Shown: positions 43,307-53,800 of the stretch, piece after piece
Numbering within the stretch: the stretch's first letter is position 1
How the letters are laid out: each line of letters starts with the position of its first letter
NCBI GenBank assembly: GCA_934477125.1
Contig: CAKSOL010000010.1
Coordinates: 1-64,000 of the forward strand
Reading direction: 5' to 3'
DNA from: an uncultured Eubacteriales bacterium
GTDB lineage: Bacteria > Bacillota > Clostridia > Oscillospirales > Acutalibacteraceae
Length of the DNA stretch: 64,000 nt
Translations under genes and position numbers: made by a program
Notes under the pieces: generated by a model
Seen by the model: only the letters and a program-made list of their open reading frames with translations
What the model was told of the DNA's origin: nothing
The model's database searches: none

Positions 43307-43801
43307 ATGCTTTGCGAAAAATGCGGAAAAAATAATGCTACTACTCATATAAGAACGGTTGTAAACGGAGTTGTAACCGAAAAAAATCTTTGCGGCTACT
43401 GCGCGGCGAGCGAGGGCTATGCCGATATAGGACATAACAGTCTCGGCGAAATGCTCGCGTCGATGTTCGGTGACGTTCTGGCTACCGGCTCTCCATCGGC
43501 AACGCTGCGCTGTCCTTGCTGCGGAGCGGCGTTCTCCGATATCGCCGAGAGCGGAAAGGTCGGCTGCTCAGAATGCTATAAAACCTTTTATAATGAATTG
43601 CTGCCTTACCTTAAAAGGGTACACGGCAGTACCAAGCACGCGGGACGTATTCCCAATAAAGCGCCGCTTGCAACCAGACCTGCGGAGGATACCGTTGAGG
43701 GACTGAGAACAAAGCTTAATGATTTGATAAGGAGCGAAAAATTCGAGGAGGCGGCGGTTATCCGCGATAAGATTAAAAAGCTTGAGGAGGAAAAGAAATG
43801 A
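43307..43801 (+). CDS. mcsA: McsA zinc-finger activator
   Basis: Activator of McsB, 164 residues. Zinc-binding CxxC pairs occur in MLCEKCGKNNATTH, NLCGYCAASEG, RCPCCGAAF and GCSECYKTFYNELLPYL. The C-terminus has a UVR motif (EGLRTKLNDLIRSEKFEEAAVIRDKI). Overlaps mcsB by four bases. Confidence 0.93.
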   Translation: MLCEKCGKNNATTHIRTVVNGVVTEKNLCGYCAASEGYADIGHNSLGEMLASMFGDVLATGSPSATLRCPCCGAAFSDIAESGKVGCSECYKTFYNELLPYLKRVHGSTKHAGRIPNKAPLATRPAEDTVEGLRTKLNDLIRSEKFEEAAVIRDKIKKLEEEKK

Positions 43802-44826
43802 GCAGCTGGTATCTTGAAAAATGCCCGGACGATGATATAGTGGTCAGTACCCGAATAAGACTTGCCCGGAATATAGCCGGTATTCCTTTCCCGTCGAGAA
43901 TGAATTCCGCACAGCGCCGCGAGCTGAACCGGCAGGTCAGGGAGGCTGTCAGCGACAGCAACACTCCGTTTGCCCGCTCCCTGAAATTTATAGAAATGAG
44001 CGACGTTCCGGAGGACGAGCGCCGTGCTATGGTCGAAAGGCATATAGTAAGCCCCGAATTTGCTGCGGAGGACGCCGGACGCGCTGTTATTCTCTCAGAG
44101 GATGAAAGCATAAGTATAATGATAGGCGAGGAGGACCATCTGCGCATACAGGTGCTTTACGGCGGACTTCAGCTTGAAAAGGCGTTTGACGTTGCGGCAA
44201 GGCTCGATTCGCTGCTTTGCGACAGGCTGAACTTTGCGTTTGACGAGCAACTCGGATTTCTTACCGAATGTCCGACTAACCTCGGAACCGGTCTGAGAGC
44301 CTCGGTTATGCTCCATCTGCCGGTTATAGAAAGCCGGGGACAGATATCCGCTCTGGCGGACTCGGTTAATAAAATCGGGTTTACGGTTCGCGGAATGTAC
44401 GGCGAGGGCAGCCGGGCAGCGGCGTCGCTTTATCAGATATCAAATCAGATAACCCTCGGAATAAGCGAGAAAAACGCGCTCGATAATCTGAAAATCATAA
44501 CTCAGCAGTTGATTGATAAGGAGCGCAGGGAAAGGGAAGAGCTTAATAAGCTGAAGGTCGAGGATATGTGTATGCGCGCCGTAGGCATACTCAGCAGCGC
44601 GCGTATACTCGACAGCGGCGAAATGATGAAGCTGCTGAGCGAAATAAAGCTCGGCATTGCAATGGGCGTTCTGCCCGAAAGCACCGTTAATCCGATTAAG
44701 GTTCTGATTGAGGGTCAGCCGTTTATGCTGATGCGGCGTTTCGGAAGAATGAGCGCCGATGAGCGTGATATCTACCGTGCCAATATGGTGCGGCAGGCAT
44801 TCTGCGAAAAAAATGATGAAAAATGA
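43798..44826 (+). CDS. mcsB: Protein arginine kinase McsB
   Basis: Phosphorylates arginine residues to mark proteins for ClpCP; 342 residues, phosphagen kinase-like fold. Blocks seen: DDDIVVSTRIRLARNIAGIPF, EEDHLRIQVLYGGLQLEKAF, GFLTECPTNLGTGLRASVMLHLP and YGEGSRAAASLYQISNQ. The catalytic and nucleotide-binding residues of these blocks seem complete. Coupled to mcsA by a four-base overlap. Confidence 0.96.
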   Translation: MSSWYLEKCPDDDIVVSTRIRLARNIAGIPFPSRMNSAQRRELNRQVREAVSDSNTPFARSLKFIEMSDVPEDERRAMVERHIVSPEFAAEDAGRAVILSEDESISIMIGEEDHLRIQVLYGGLQLEKAFDVAARLDSLLCDRLNFAFDEQLGFLTECPTNLGTGLRASVMLHLPVIESRGQISALADSVNKIGFTVRGMYGEGSRAAASLYQISNQITLGISEKNALDNLKIITQQLIDKERREREELNKLKVEDMCMRAVGILSSARILDSGEMMKLLSEIKLGIAMGVLPESTVNPIKVLIEGQPFMLMRRFGRMSADERDIYRANMVRQAFCEKNDEK

Positions 44827-44904
44827 AAAATATGTCTATCCTATTTAGGCGGCAATAATCTGTACGCATAAAATGGGTTTGGATTACAATGGAGGTTTAG
44901 TTTT

Positions 44905-47391
44905 ATGAGATATAAATTTGACGGTTTTACGGAAAAGGCAAACGAGGCGCTCAATCTTGCAATTTCAAGCGCCTCGGAGCTTGGACATACCTATGTCGGA
45001 AGCGAGCATTTGCTGCTCGGAATTATCAAAGCAGGCGGAGGAGCTGCGGCTAACGCTCTCGATTCCCGCGGAGTAACTGCGGAAAAGCTGGAGGACGCTC
45101 TCAGAACCTCCATCGGCTACGGAACGCCTACCCGGCTTTCTCCCGATTATTTCACACCACGCGCAAAGCGTGTTATCGAAACCGCGATGGCAGGCTGCGT
45201 AAATATGGGCAAGAAATACGTCGGAACAGAGCATCTGCTGCTCGGAATTTTAAGCGAGGGAGATAATTATGCCGTAAGCTTTTTGGAGCAATTCGGAGTT
45301 GACGTTCCTGCGCTGACAAGCGAAATTCTCTCGGTCGCCGGTGTGTCCGGAGAGGAAACGGGCAGCGGAGCTGCGCCGTCATCGGGGAAAAAGAGCAAGG
45401 GAACGGGAAAAGCGCCGACGCTCGAAAAGTTCGGCAGAGACCTTACCGAGGCTGCCCGCAAGGGAAAAATCGACCCGGTTATCGGCAGGAGCGAGGAAAT
45501 TCAGCGTGTTATTCAGATACTTTGCCGCCGCACCAAAAACAATCCCTGCCTTATAGGAGAGCCGGGAGTCGGTAAAACCGCAATAGTTGAGGGACTGGCT
45601 CAGAGAATAGTTTCGGGCGATGTTCCGGATATTCTTCTTGATAAGCGTGTATTTACTCTCGACCTTACCGGAATGGTAGCCGGAACGAAATACCGCGGCG
45701 ACTTTGAGGAGCGTATCCGTTCGGTTATCGATGAGGTATCGAAGTCGGGTAATATAATTCTCTTTATAGACGAGGTTCATACGATAATCGGAGCAGGCAG
45801 CGCCGAGGGCTCAACCGATGCCGCGAATATTTTAAAGCCGGCTCTGGCGCGCGGTGAATTTCAGCTGATAGGCGCTACGACCATAGCGGAATACCGCAAG
45901 AATATCGAAAAGGATTCCGCTCTTGAACGGCGCTTCCAGCCGGTAACGGTTTCCGAGCCGTCTGAGGATGACGCGGTTCTGATACTCCGCGGTCTTAAAG
46001 ATAAATATGAGGCGCACCATAAGGTTCGCATAACCGACGCCGCTATCGACGCTGCGGTTCACCTTTCCGCGCGGTATATCAACGACAGATTTTTGCCGGA
46101 TAAGGCGATAGACCTTATTGATGAAGCAGGCTCAAGGGTTCGTCTCGGCAGCTGCGAAATGCCGCAGGAGGAAAAGGAACTTGAGGCTAAAATTTCCGCT
46201 GCCGACGCCGATAAGGACGAGGCTGTCAAGGCTCAGGACTTTGAGCGCGCGGCAAGGCTCAGAGATGAGGAAGCAAAGCTGAAAAAGCAGCTTGACGAGC
46301 AGCGCGAGGCGAGAAAAAAGCAGAAAGCGCATATTTCCGGAGAGGTAACGCCGGAGGATATCGCCGAAATAGTTTCCTCCTGGACCGGCGTTCCGGTTTC
46401 TCAGCTGACCAAGGAGGAAAGCGAACGGCTGCTGAGCCTTGAAAAGGTTCTGCATGAACGTCTTGTCGGACAGGATGAGGCTGTAACCGCCGTTTCAAAG
46501 GCTATCCGCCGCGGCAGGGTAGGTCTTAAAGACCCGAAACGCCCGATAGGCTCGTTTATCTTCTTAGGACCGACGGGCGTCGGAAAAACCGAGCTTGCCC
46601 GCGCGCTTGCCGAGGCAATGTTCGGCAGCGAGAACCGGATGATCAGGCTCGATATGTCCGAGTATATGGAAAAGCATACAGTTTCACGCCTTGTCGGCTC
46701 GCCTCCGGGATATGTCGGCTTTGAGGAGGGCGGTCAGCTGACCGAGCAGGTCAGACGTCACCCCTATTCCGTGATACTTTTCGATGAAATAGAGAAAGCG
46801 CACCCCGATGTGTTCAATATTCTTCTGCAAATTCTTGAGGACGGCGTTCTGACCGATTCTCAGGGCCGCAAGGTGGATTTCAAGAACACGGTTATAATTA
46901 TGACCTCAAATATCGGCGCGCGGCTTATAACCGATAAAAAGGTAAGCTTCGGATTTACTCAGAGCGAGGATCAAAAGGAAAGCGAGAGCCTGCGCGAGCA
47001 GGTGCTCGGAGAACTGAAAGAGGCGTTCCGTCCGGAGTTTTTGAACCGTGTGGACGACATCATAGTTTTCCATAAGCTCAATAAGGAGGAAATAGCCTTA
47101 ATTGCCCGCAGAATGCTGAAGGGTCTGCAAAGCAGGCTTGAAAACCTCAATATCAAGGCTGAGTTTGACGATTCCGCGATTTCCGCGCTTGCCGATAAGG
47201 GCTTTGACCCGGTTTACGGCGCAAGACCTCTTCGCCGCGAAATTCAGAGCCGTATTGAGGACGCTCTCAGCGAAAAGATACTTGACGGCAGCGTTAAAAA
47301 CGGCGATACCGTGTGCTGCAAATATGAAAACGGATTTTTCGTATTCAATAATAAGGCTGCCGCAGAAGAAACCGGGGAAAAGGGCGAATAA
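44905..47391 (+). CDS. clpC: ATP-dependent Clp protease ATP-binding subunit ClpC
   Basis: AAA+ unfoldase for ClpP, 828 residues. It has a double Clp-N domain (about 1-150), AAA1 with GEPGVGKTAIVEGLAQ, a middle domain with a UVR-like helix (FERAARLRDEEAKLKKQLDE), AAA2 with GPTGVGKTELARALAE, and a C-terminal domain containing YGARPLRREIQ. Family placement as ClpC, not ClpE, follows from the N domain and operon. ClpP is not in the window. Confidence 0.97.
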   Translation: MRYKFDGFTEKANEALNLAISSASELGHTYVGSEHLLLGIIKAGGGAAANALDSRGVTAEKLEDALRTSIGYGTPTRLSPDYFTPRAKRVIETAMAGCVNMGKKYVGTEHLLLGILSEGDNYAVSFLEQFGVDVPALTSEILSVAGVSGEETGSGAAPSSGKKSKGTGKAPTLEKFGRDLTEAARKGKIDPVIGRSEEIQRVIQILCRRTKNNPCLIGEPGVGKTAIVEGLAQRIVSGDVPDILLDKRVFTLDLTGMVAGTKYRGDFEERIRSVIDEVSKSGNIILFIDEVHTIIGAGSAEGSTDAANILKPALARGEFQLIGATTIAEYRKNIEKDSALERRFQPVTVSEPSEDDAVLILRGLKDKYEAHHKVRITDAAIDAAVHLSARYINDRFLPDKAIDLIDEAGSRVRLGSCEMPQEEKELEAKISAADADKDEAVKAQDFERAARLRDEEAKLKKQLDEQREARKKQKAHISGEVTPEDIAEIVSSWTGVPVSQLTKEESERLLSLEKVLHERLVGQDEAVTAVSKAIRRGRVGLKDPKRPIGSFIFLGPTGVGKTELARALAEAMFGSENRMIRLDMSEYMEKHTVSRLVGSPPGYVGFEEGGQLTEQVRRHPYSVILFDEIEKAHPDVFNILLQILEDGVLTDSQGRKVDFKNTVIIMTSNIGARLITDKKVSFGFTQSEDQKESESLREQVLGELKEAFRPEFLNRVDDIIVFHKLNKEEIALIARRMLKGLQSRLENLNIKAEFDDSAISALADKGFDPVYGARPLRREIQSRIEDALSEKILDGSVKNGDTVCCKYENGFFVFNNKAAAEETGEKGE

Positions 47392-47514
47392 TACTCCGTC
47401 CGCCCTTAATACCGATTTGGTTAAAACGAAAATTTCAGGCTTTCCCGTTCAGCTGCGGCGCAAGCCGTGCCGCCCCGTCAGAGGGGCGGAAAATTAACAT
47501 TTAAATATGCCGAA

Positions 47515-47547
47515 ACAGGCTTTCCCGTAGGGAAAGCCTGTTTTTTT
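47515..47547 (+). terminator. Terminator of the ctsR operon
   Basis: ACAGGCTTTCCC / GGGAAAGCCTGT with a 3-base loop and seven Ts. The 330-base gap after clpC also holds a CCGCCCC/GGGGCGG hairpin at 47470-47489 and the next promoter; no small gene is seen. Confidence 0.9.
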
Positions 47548-47638
47548 ATGCCGCTTTAATACTAGAAAGAAAATCCAATTATGGAATAATTCAAAAAAAT
47601 TAAGTTTGTTTTTTTATGCTTCAGGTTTGTTTTATATA

Positions 47639-47667
47639 TTGTGTACACCCTGTAAATATGCTAAAAT
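47639..47667 (+). promoter_or_regulatory. Candidate promoter for the dockerin protein gene
   Basis: TTGTGT (47639-47644) and TAAAAT (47662-47667), spacing 17, in a very AT-rich stretch. The -35 is weak. Confidence 0.5.
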
Positions 47668-47721
47668 AACATCAGCGAATAAGTTTTTGGATGTTAATTT
47701 TTCACAAAGGAGTAGGTTTAT

Positions 47722-50643
47722 ATGCAAAAAGTTAAAAAATCCAGGCGAAATTCTTGCGGGCAAAACAAAGTTTGTTTAAGAATGGTCGCGGTTGTTATTG
47801 CGGTTATTTTGGCAACATCTGCATTTATGACCGTCAGCGCGGCTGCTCCCGAAACAGGCTACACAACCCTTAATACCACGGTTTACAGCGCTCTTGACGC
47901 GGTTACCGGATCCGGCAGCAGCGCAGTCTTTTCCGGCTCGGACGAATCCTCGGTTTGGAAGTTTGCCGTCGGAGAGACAAACAATCCCTTTAAAAAGACC
48001 GACGCTTCGTTTGCCGCTCCCTCGGCATCTCCGGTTGAAAACGGTGTTGAATTCAGCTGGCAAAAGAGCGACGCCGCGTTTTCAACCCTGTTTATAACCG
48101 ACGGCGGTTCTTATCAGAAAAGCTTCAGCACAGCCGCCGACAGCCTTGTTGTTACTGACCTTGAAATAGGCAAAACATACAGGGCTCAGGTAACCTCAGG
48201 CGAAAAATCCTCCGCAGTTCTTACATATAATAATTACATGCTCGGAGCAAACAGCATTTTGCGCAGCGACCTGAAAGAAACCGGTGATTTCAACATTCAG
48301 AGCGGAAATAACCGTTTCTTTATAGATTTAGGCAGCTCCGCCGCTGATGTTAATGCGAACGGCGCGCTCATTTTTAAAATCAATACCGAAATGCTGCCTG
48401 AAAAGGCTATCGCTTTTGACACAAATCTCGGAACGAATAAAAGCGGCGAGGCTTATCCGTCATTTTCGTCCAACGACGCATGGGTCGGAATTTCTTCCTG
48501 GATAACCGCTGCTGATTTGACATATGACGAAAAAACCGGAGAAATAACGAGTTATACCGGTAAAGATAAAAACAAAGCTATAAGCAAAACCGGAGCTAAT
48601 TCAACAATTATTATAGACGACGTAAATTCCAAAAAGACGGTAACCAAGGCACAGCCGAATACTAACGGCGTCAGCAGAGATTGGTATAAAGGCTCCCGAA
48701 TTTATCAGGGATATGTTATTATACCGTTTGACAATTATACAGAGGATACTCTTAATCAGATAAAAGAAAACGGATATGTTCATCTTTTAACTGAATCCTA
48801 TCGTTATTTCCATCAATATTATAATGTCAACGGAAATAGTGATTATACAGCCCTTACCGCAAATAATACAAGCGAAAACTTAGATGAAAAGTTTGCAGAT
48901 GAAAGTTCTGTTTATAATACGAATAACAAGGACTTTACCCGCGTATTCGACCGTCAGTTCACCCTCAGCGACGTTTGCATTATTCCAGATTATCAGCAGT
49001 TTGTCGATAACTGCATAGGAGCTGATAATATCGAGCTTTCCTCTGTTTCCGAAACTGCCGGAATAACCTATCTGTCGGGTTATGCAAATATCAGCGGAGA
49101 TATAACTGAAATTACAAGCTCCGCCGTTCAATCTAAATATAGAGTATATACCAAAAATCTCACCGAGGGACATAATGTAAAATTTGTTGCCGCGGCAGGC
49201 GAAAAAATGGAGCTCGGCTTTACCGCTCCGCAGGCGGGAACATATGAAATAGCCGTTCCGATAAGCGCGGACGCGGCTGACGGTATTCATTACGGCGTTA
49301 TCAAGCTTGACGCAAACGGAAACAGAAGTATTGTTGAGGCGGAGCGTGAATATGCCGGAGAAAACGGACTCTGCAATACCCTTATTAAGCTTAACGCCGG
49401 CAATACGGTTTATATTGAGGCTTACAGCGACACGGACGGCGCAGTTATTGATATTGGCAATCCGCAGATTATAAGACTTAATACGGCTGAAAACGGCGAG
49501 TATACATTCCGTGCGATAGATTATTTGGAGAGAACATTAGATAACGGCAGAGATTATAGTGCAAACTGGAACAGCGGATATTCGGAAAAGACAAACTCCG
49601 TTTGGCAAGCCGGATATTTTGAAAATCCCGTTGTTAAGGACGAAGATGGCACAATAACAAGCTATGACGGTTTCGGTCTTGCAGATATGTCAGAAAACAG
49701 CGATGCTTCTAAGCTTGTTTCAGCATTTACACCTTATAAGGTTATTCGCGCGGGAAATGAAAATATTTTCTATCCAGAAATGAAAAAGTCTAACGGTGCG
49801 TTAGAAACGGCAGGTTGGAACGGATATGCAGGAGGAATGGCTCCTGTGGAAAATATATCAAATAAGAGATCTAATCCTACACCGTCGTTAAGTAAATGCA
49901 ATACGATTTATGCCTATTTTGGATATACCGCTCCGAATAGTAAGCCTAATACAAACGATATAGACGATAAGAACCTCGGAGTTTATCTGAAATATATTGC
50001 TCCTACGGATGGAACGGCTACTCTCAGACTTACCGGTGACGATGTAACTATGGGTAATAGCAAGACGGTATCGGTTGTTTTGATTAACGGAACAGTACGG
50101 TATGTTTACAACAATACTGTTGCGATAAATACAACTGTTGAATTAGGCAAACTAAGAAAGGGCGACGAGGTTGCTCTGTGTTTTGGAACAACAGCGGCTG
50201 CTCAAACCGGCATAAATTTAGGCAATCCCCAGATAACCCTTAAAGCAAATCTCAGCTCGGTGACCTTTGACGCGGATGTTTCTGATATTCCTGCGGGACT
50301 TATTTCCGACGGTACGGTTATTTCGCTGCCCGACGCCGCAAGATTTAATTCCCTTTTCCGCGGCTGGAGCAACGGAACAGAACTGTTCAAGGGCGAATAC
50401 ACCGTCAGCGGTGACGTTCACTTCTCACCGGTATTTTCCTACTACGGCGATGTCAACGGAGATGATAGGCTCGATGCAGGCGACCTCGGCGTTTACAGAA
50501 AACACCTTTTGGGCGAGGAGCTTATCGCAGAGGAATACTCGGACATAGCCGATATTGCAAAAAACGGCGAAATTGATATAATAGACTTGGTACGTCTCAA
50601 AAAATTCCTGGCTCTCGGCAACATTGAGCTTGGTGTAGCCTGA
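47722..50643 (+). CDS. Large secreted protein with C-terminal dockerin domain
   Basis: A 973-residue exported protein. An extended N-terminus leads to the signal helix VAVVIAVILATSAFMTVSA. A fibronectin-III-like stretch (about 95-165) is followed by long beta-rich modules; two of them, near 475-600 and 730-850, share the core pattern F-T-A-P-x-x-G-T-Y and the end DIGNPQII, also seen in the next gene. After an InlB-like repeat (VTFDADVSDIP, FRGWSNG), residues about 905-965 form a type I dockerin with two calcium loops (GDVNGDDRLDAGDLGVYRKHL and the degenerate AKNGEIDIIDLVRLKKFL). It likely docks to a cohesin scaffold. No enzymatic domain was recognised. Confidence 0.85.
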   Translation: MQKVKKSRRNSCGQNKVCLRMVAVVIAVILATSAFMTVSAAAPETGYTTLNTTVYSALDAVTGSGSSAVFSGSDESSVWKFAVGETNNPFKKTDASFAAPSASPVENGVEFSWQKSDAAFSTLFITDGGSYQKSFSTAADSLVVTDLEIGKTYRAQVTSGEKSSAVLTYNNYMLGANSILRSDLKETGDFNIQSGNNRFFIDLGSSAADVNANGALIFKINTEMLPEKAIAFDTNLGTNKSGEAYPSFSSNDAWVGISSWITAADLTYDEKTGEITSYTGKDKNKAISKTGANSTIIIDDVNSKKTVTKAQPNTNGVSRDWYKGSRIYQGYVIIPFDNYTEDTLNQIKENGYVHLLTESYRYFHQYYNVNGNSDYTALTANNTSENLDEKFADESSVYNTNNKDFTRVFDRQFTLSDVCIIPDYQQFVDNCIGADNIELSSVSETAGITYLSGYANISGDITEITSSAVQSKYRVYTKNLTEGHNVKFVAAAGEKMELGFTAPQAGTYEIAVPISADAADGIHYGVIKLDANGNRSIVEAEREYAGENGLCNTLIKLNAGNTVYIEAYSDTDGAVIDIGNPQIIRLNTAENGEYTFRAIDYLERTLDNGRDYSANWNSGYSEKTNSVWQAGYFENPVVKDEDGTITSYDGFGLADMSENSDASKLVSAFTPYKVIRAGNENIFYPEMKKSNGALETAGWNGYAGGMAPVENISNKRSNPTPSLSKCNTIYAYFGYTAPNSKPNTNDIDDKNLGVYLKYIAPTDGTATLRLTGDDVTMGNSKTVSVVLINGTVRYVYNNTVAINTTVELGKLRKGDEVALCFGTTAAAQTGINLGNPQITLKANLSSVTFDADVSDIPAGLISDGTVISLPDAARFNSLFRGWSNGTELFKGEYTVSGDVHFSPVFSYYGDVNGDDRLDAGDLGVYRKHLLGEELIAEEYSDIADIAKNGEIDIIDLVRLKKFLALGNIELGVA

Positions 50644-50654
50644 TTTTAAAGAAC

Positions 50655-50685
50655 GCCTGAGCCGCGTTTCATACGCGGTTCAGGC
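50655..50685. repeat. GC-rich hairpin after the dockerin gene
   Basis: GCCTGAGCCGCGT / ACGCGGTTCAGGC (one G-U pair) with a five-base loop, 11 bases past the stop. No T-run follows on the plus strand, so termination is uncertain; it could protect the mRNA 3' end. Confidence 0.6.
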
Positions 50686-50696
50686 AGATATTGAAT

Positions 50697-50801
50697 ATCA
50701 GAGGTTAGACAAAATAATCAGGGTACATAACCGGCGCGCTTTTTGCTTACAGCCGTTTCAAGGCTCTGCCGGGAGAAATTCAATCTCGTCTAACGTCTGA
50801 T
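50697..50801 (+). ncRNA. Candidate structured leader RNA of unknown class
   Basis: The ends ATCAGAGGTTAGAC (50697-50710) and GTCTAACGTCTGAT (50788-50801) pair with one mismatch and enclose about 77 bases. Inside, CCGGC pairs with GCCGG and AGCC with GGCT (50731-50772). A second copy of TCTGAT at 50803-50808 offers a competing partner for the 5' arm. It lies just before the 1652-residue surface protein gene. I do not recognise it as a known riboswitch. Confidence 0.5.
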
Positions 50802-50831
50802 GTCTGATATCTTATTCGGGAGGATATAATT

Positions 50832-53800
50832 ATGAAAACAAATTTTCGGCGCATAACCGCGATTGCTTTAAGCATTGCAACATTAGCGTCGGCAACCTGT
50901 TTGCTCAACGTATTTGCAAAGGAAAACGACGGTGTTAAAAATTACCCGGCGCTTTATGAGGTTGCTGAGGGAACAGTACCCTCAGGAGAAATATGGAGCT
51001 ATTATATTAAGGATTATAGTGAAAATCCGAACCTCTCGAAATCAACGGGAGGATTTTCCGCTCCTGTTGCAAGCTTTGACGCAAATAACGGGAAAACGGA
51101 GTTTATATGGGATTCTGCCGCCGGAGCGGCGCATTATACCCTCTCTGTAACCTCGGAAAACGGAACGGCGCTTTCTCAGACCGATATAACCGAAACCGGC
51201 TTTGAAACTCCTCTGCTTGCAGGCGGAAAGACATATGAGGCTCAGATTACCGCCTATGGCGCGGATAATAACACTCTGGCTGTTTCGGATGTCAGCCGCT
51301 TTAATACTAAGGACGGCGGCGAGAAAAACACCTTTTACAGCTTTGACCCCGATAATACCGGTCTTTCGGCGGCAAACACATATATTAAGTCCTCTAAGCT
51401 CGTAACCGATAAGGAAACGCGGAAAACCGGATATATTTTTCAGAATTCGACCAGCCGCCGCAGAATTGTTTTCAGAAGCGGGGCGGACGGCTCGGAAATT
51501 ACCGGCGCTTATGCTGTTTTCACTTCTCCGGAGGATGCGGTTTACGATTTCTCTTCCTCTTTTGCGGTTGTCGATAATAAGAACGTCAAGGATGCGACCG
51601 TATATTTCAGAATAATCAAAATCGACGGCAGCGGTAAAGCCGATATTATATCGCCGTACGATACCGACACTTCGGAATGGTACAGCTTGTCTGTCAGCGA
51701 ACAGAACCTGAATCCGAAAACCGGAATATACGCTCCGCAGGCAGAGCTGAAAACGGGAGAAAAGGCGGTATTTCAGGCGTTCGCAAAAGTATCCGACGGT
51801 TCTCTTTTAGACATATCTCTCGGAAATCCCTGCGCTGTGCCGATAAGCGGCTCAAAGACTACTTATAAGGGAACAACAAAGGTCTATTCGTTTAAAAATT
51901 ATGTTCCCCACTATGTTTATGACGGAACGATAGGCAAAAACGGATTGCCGAAAACCTGCGGACGCTGGGCGGCGACTGCCGTGTGCTGGCGTGACGATAA
52001 AGCGGTATATTCGGATTTTGAGGAGCTTAACGGCTACGGTATGGAGGCTGTCAGCGCAACCAACCGCGACGGCTCCGCCTCCAATAAAATCGGATATTAC
52101 TGGTATCCGGGACAGAACAAGACCCCGGCTATACAGTCCGGACTTAACGGCTACGGCGTTGCGTTTAACTTTACCGCTCCGGAGGCGGGTTACGCCTCAC
52201 TTTCCGCAGCGGTCGGAGCTAACAAAAACGGCGCCGCATATTACAGAGTGCTTAAAAACGGCGAAAAGCTGCTCCCGGCGGACGGCTCCTGGGCAGAAAT
52301 TTCCGAGGGTCAGAAAATATTCAGTATCGATGCCGGCTGCGATGTTCAGGCAGGTGACGTTATCTCGCTTGAAATTTATTCAAACGCCGATAAGGCTCAG
52401 CTTAACTCTCTTTCAGTTCCGCCGACGGTAAGTATCCTGAACGGAAACACCTCAAATGCGGTCGGAGATAAAACCTTTTCTCCGCTTTGGGAAAGACCCT
52501 GGGGCGGCAGGGAATACAACGGCGAATTTGCAGAGCTTTCCGGCTCGGTCTGGGATTTCAATATTGCCGATGTAACAAAGCCGGCGTCCCCGACTTTAAG
52601 TGATGCTAATACATATAATTCGGGTGACAGGCTGTTATATAACAGCGCCAAGCCGGATGCCGGTTATGTTTTCGCGGATGAACAGCTGAAATTTAAGCTT
52701 GCCGATAAAAACGGTATGTCGCTGACCTTTAAAGCGCCGTCGCGCGGATATTATGATTTCAGCACGGCTCTGAACCGCCTTTCGGGCGAGGGTACGGTTT
52801 ATGCGAGAGTTTTAAACGGCTCGGCGGTCGTATGGCCGGAGAGCGGCGAATGGTATTCCTTCAGCGGCGAAAGCGGAAAAATTCCTGCGCTTGAGCTGGG
52901 ACTAAACGCCGGAGATAATCTTACCTTGCAGGTTTACGCCGCAAAGGAGGGCAGCGAGGATATCGTTCTGGGACTGGGCGCTCCGGTCGTTCAGAAGCTT
53001 TCAAACCGCGTTTTCACCGACAGCGGAAGTGTTACGGTTTATGCGCCCTCGGATTACACCGCCTTTGAAAATAAATACAGCGGCGCAGCCGTGCCGCTTG
53101 CCTCAAGATTTAACTTTTCATTTATAAAGCCGTCGGGCGAAACCGTTCTGATAAATTCTTCCGACAGCGCCGCAAAACGCCTTTCGGCGGACAGTAAAAA
53201 TTATATCGAATTTGCAGACGGCAATCCGCGTATTGGGGTCGAAAACGGGGGGACGGCTGTAATTTCCTTTGTTTCTCCCATTGGCGGCAGCGCAGGTATA
53301 AATATTGAAAAGACGGCGGCAGCGGGCAGCGCTCAGATAAAAATTATGAGAAATCTGCTTACCGTTACCGACTGGACTGCCGATATCGCCGCAGTAACCG
53401 AAACCGAGGTTAAAAAGGGCGAGACTTTGTCGGTTGAAATTAAAGCCGAGGGAGATTTGAACCTCCTGCTTGAAAGCTTTAATATTTCTGTTCAGGGTGC
53501 GCATAACAACGGCAATACAGAGATAGACGACGCATTTTATGCAAATTACGCCAATCCTTACGGCAGCGATTATTATGTAGGCGATTATAAGGAAAAGGAT
53601 ACAGGTTTTTGGAGGTTTAAATTCTATAATGCCGACGGCGGAAAGACAGTAAACGCCGATAAATATTCCTCAAAGGACTCCAATAAGCTTTATTCCTCCC
53701 GGCTCGATAACATAGCCTATTATTTCGGCAGCTCAAATCTTACGGCAGAGCTTGTCGGAACCGACAAAGGAATTTCCTTAGGCTTCGCAGCTCCGCGCGA

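Noticed and set aside
50655..50685. Rho-independent terminator after the dockerin gene
   Set aside because: Stable hairpin but followed by AGATATTG, with no T-run; kept only as a hairpin.
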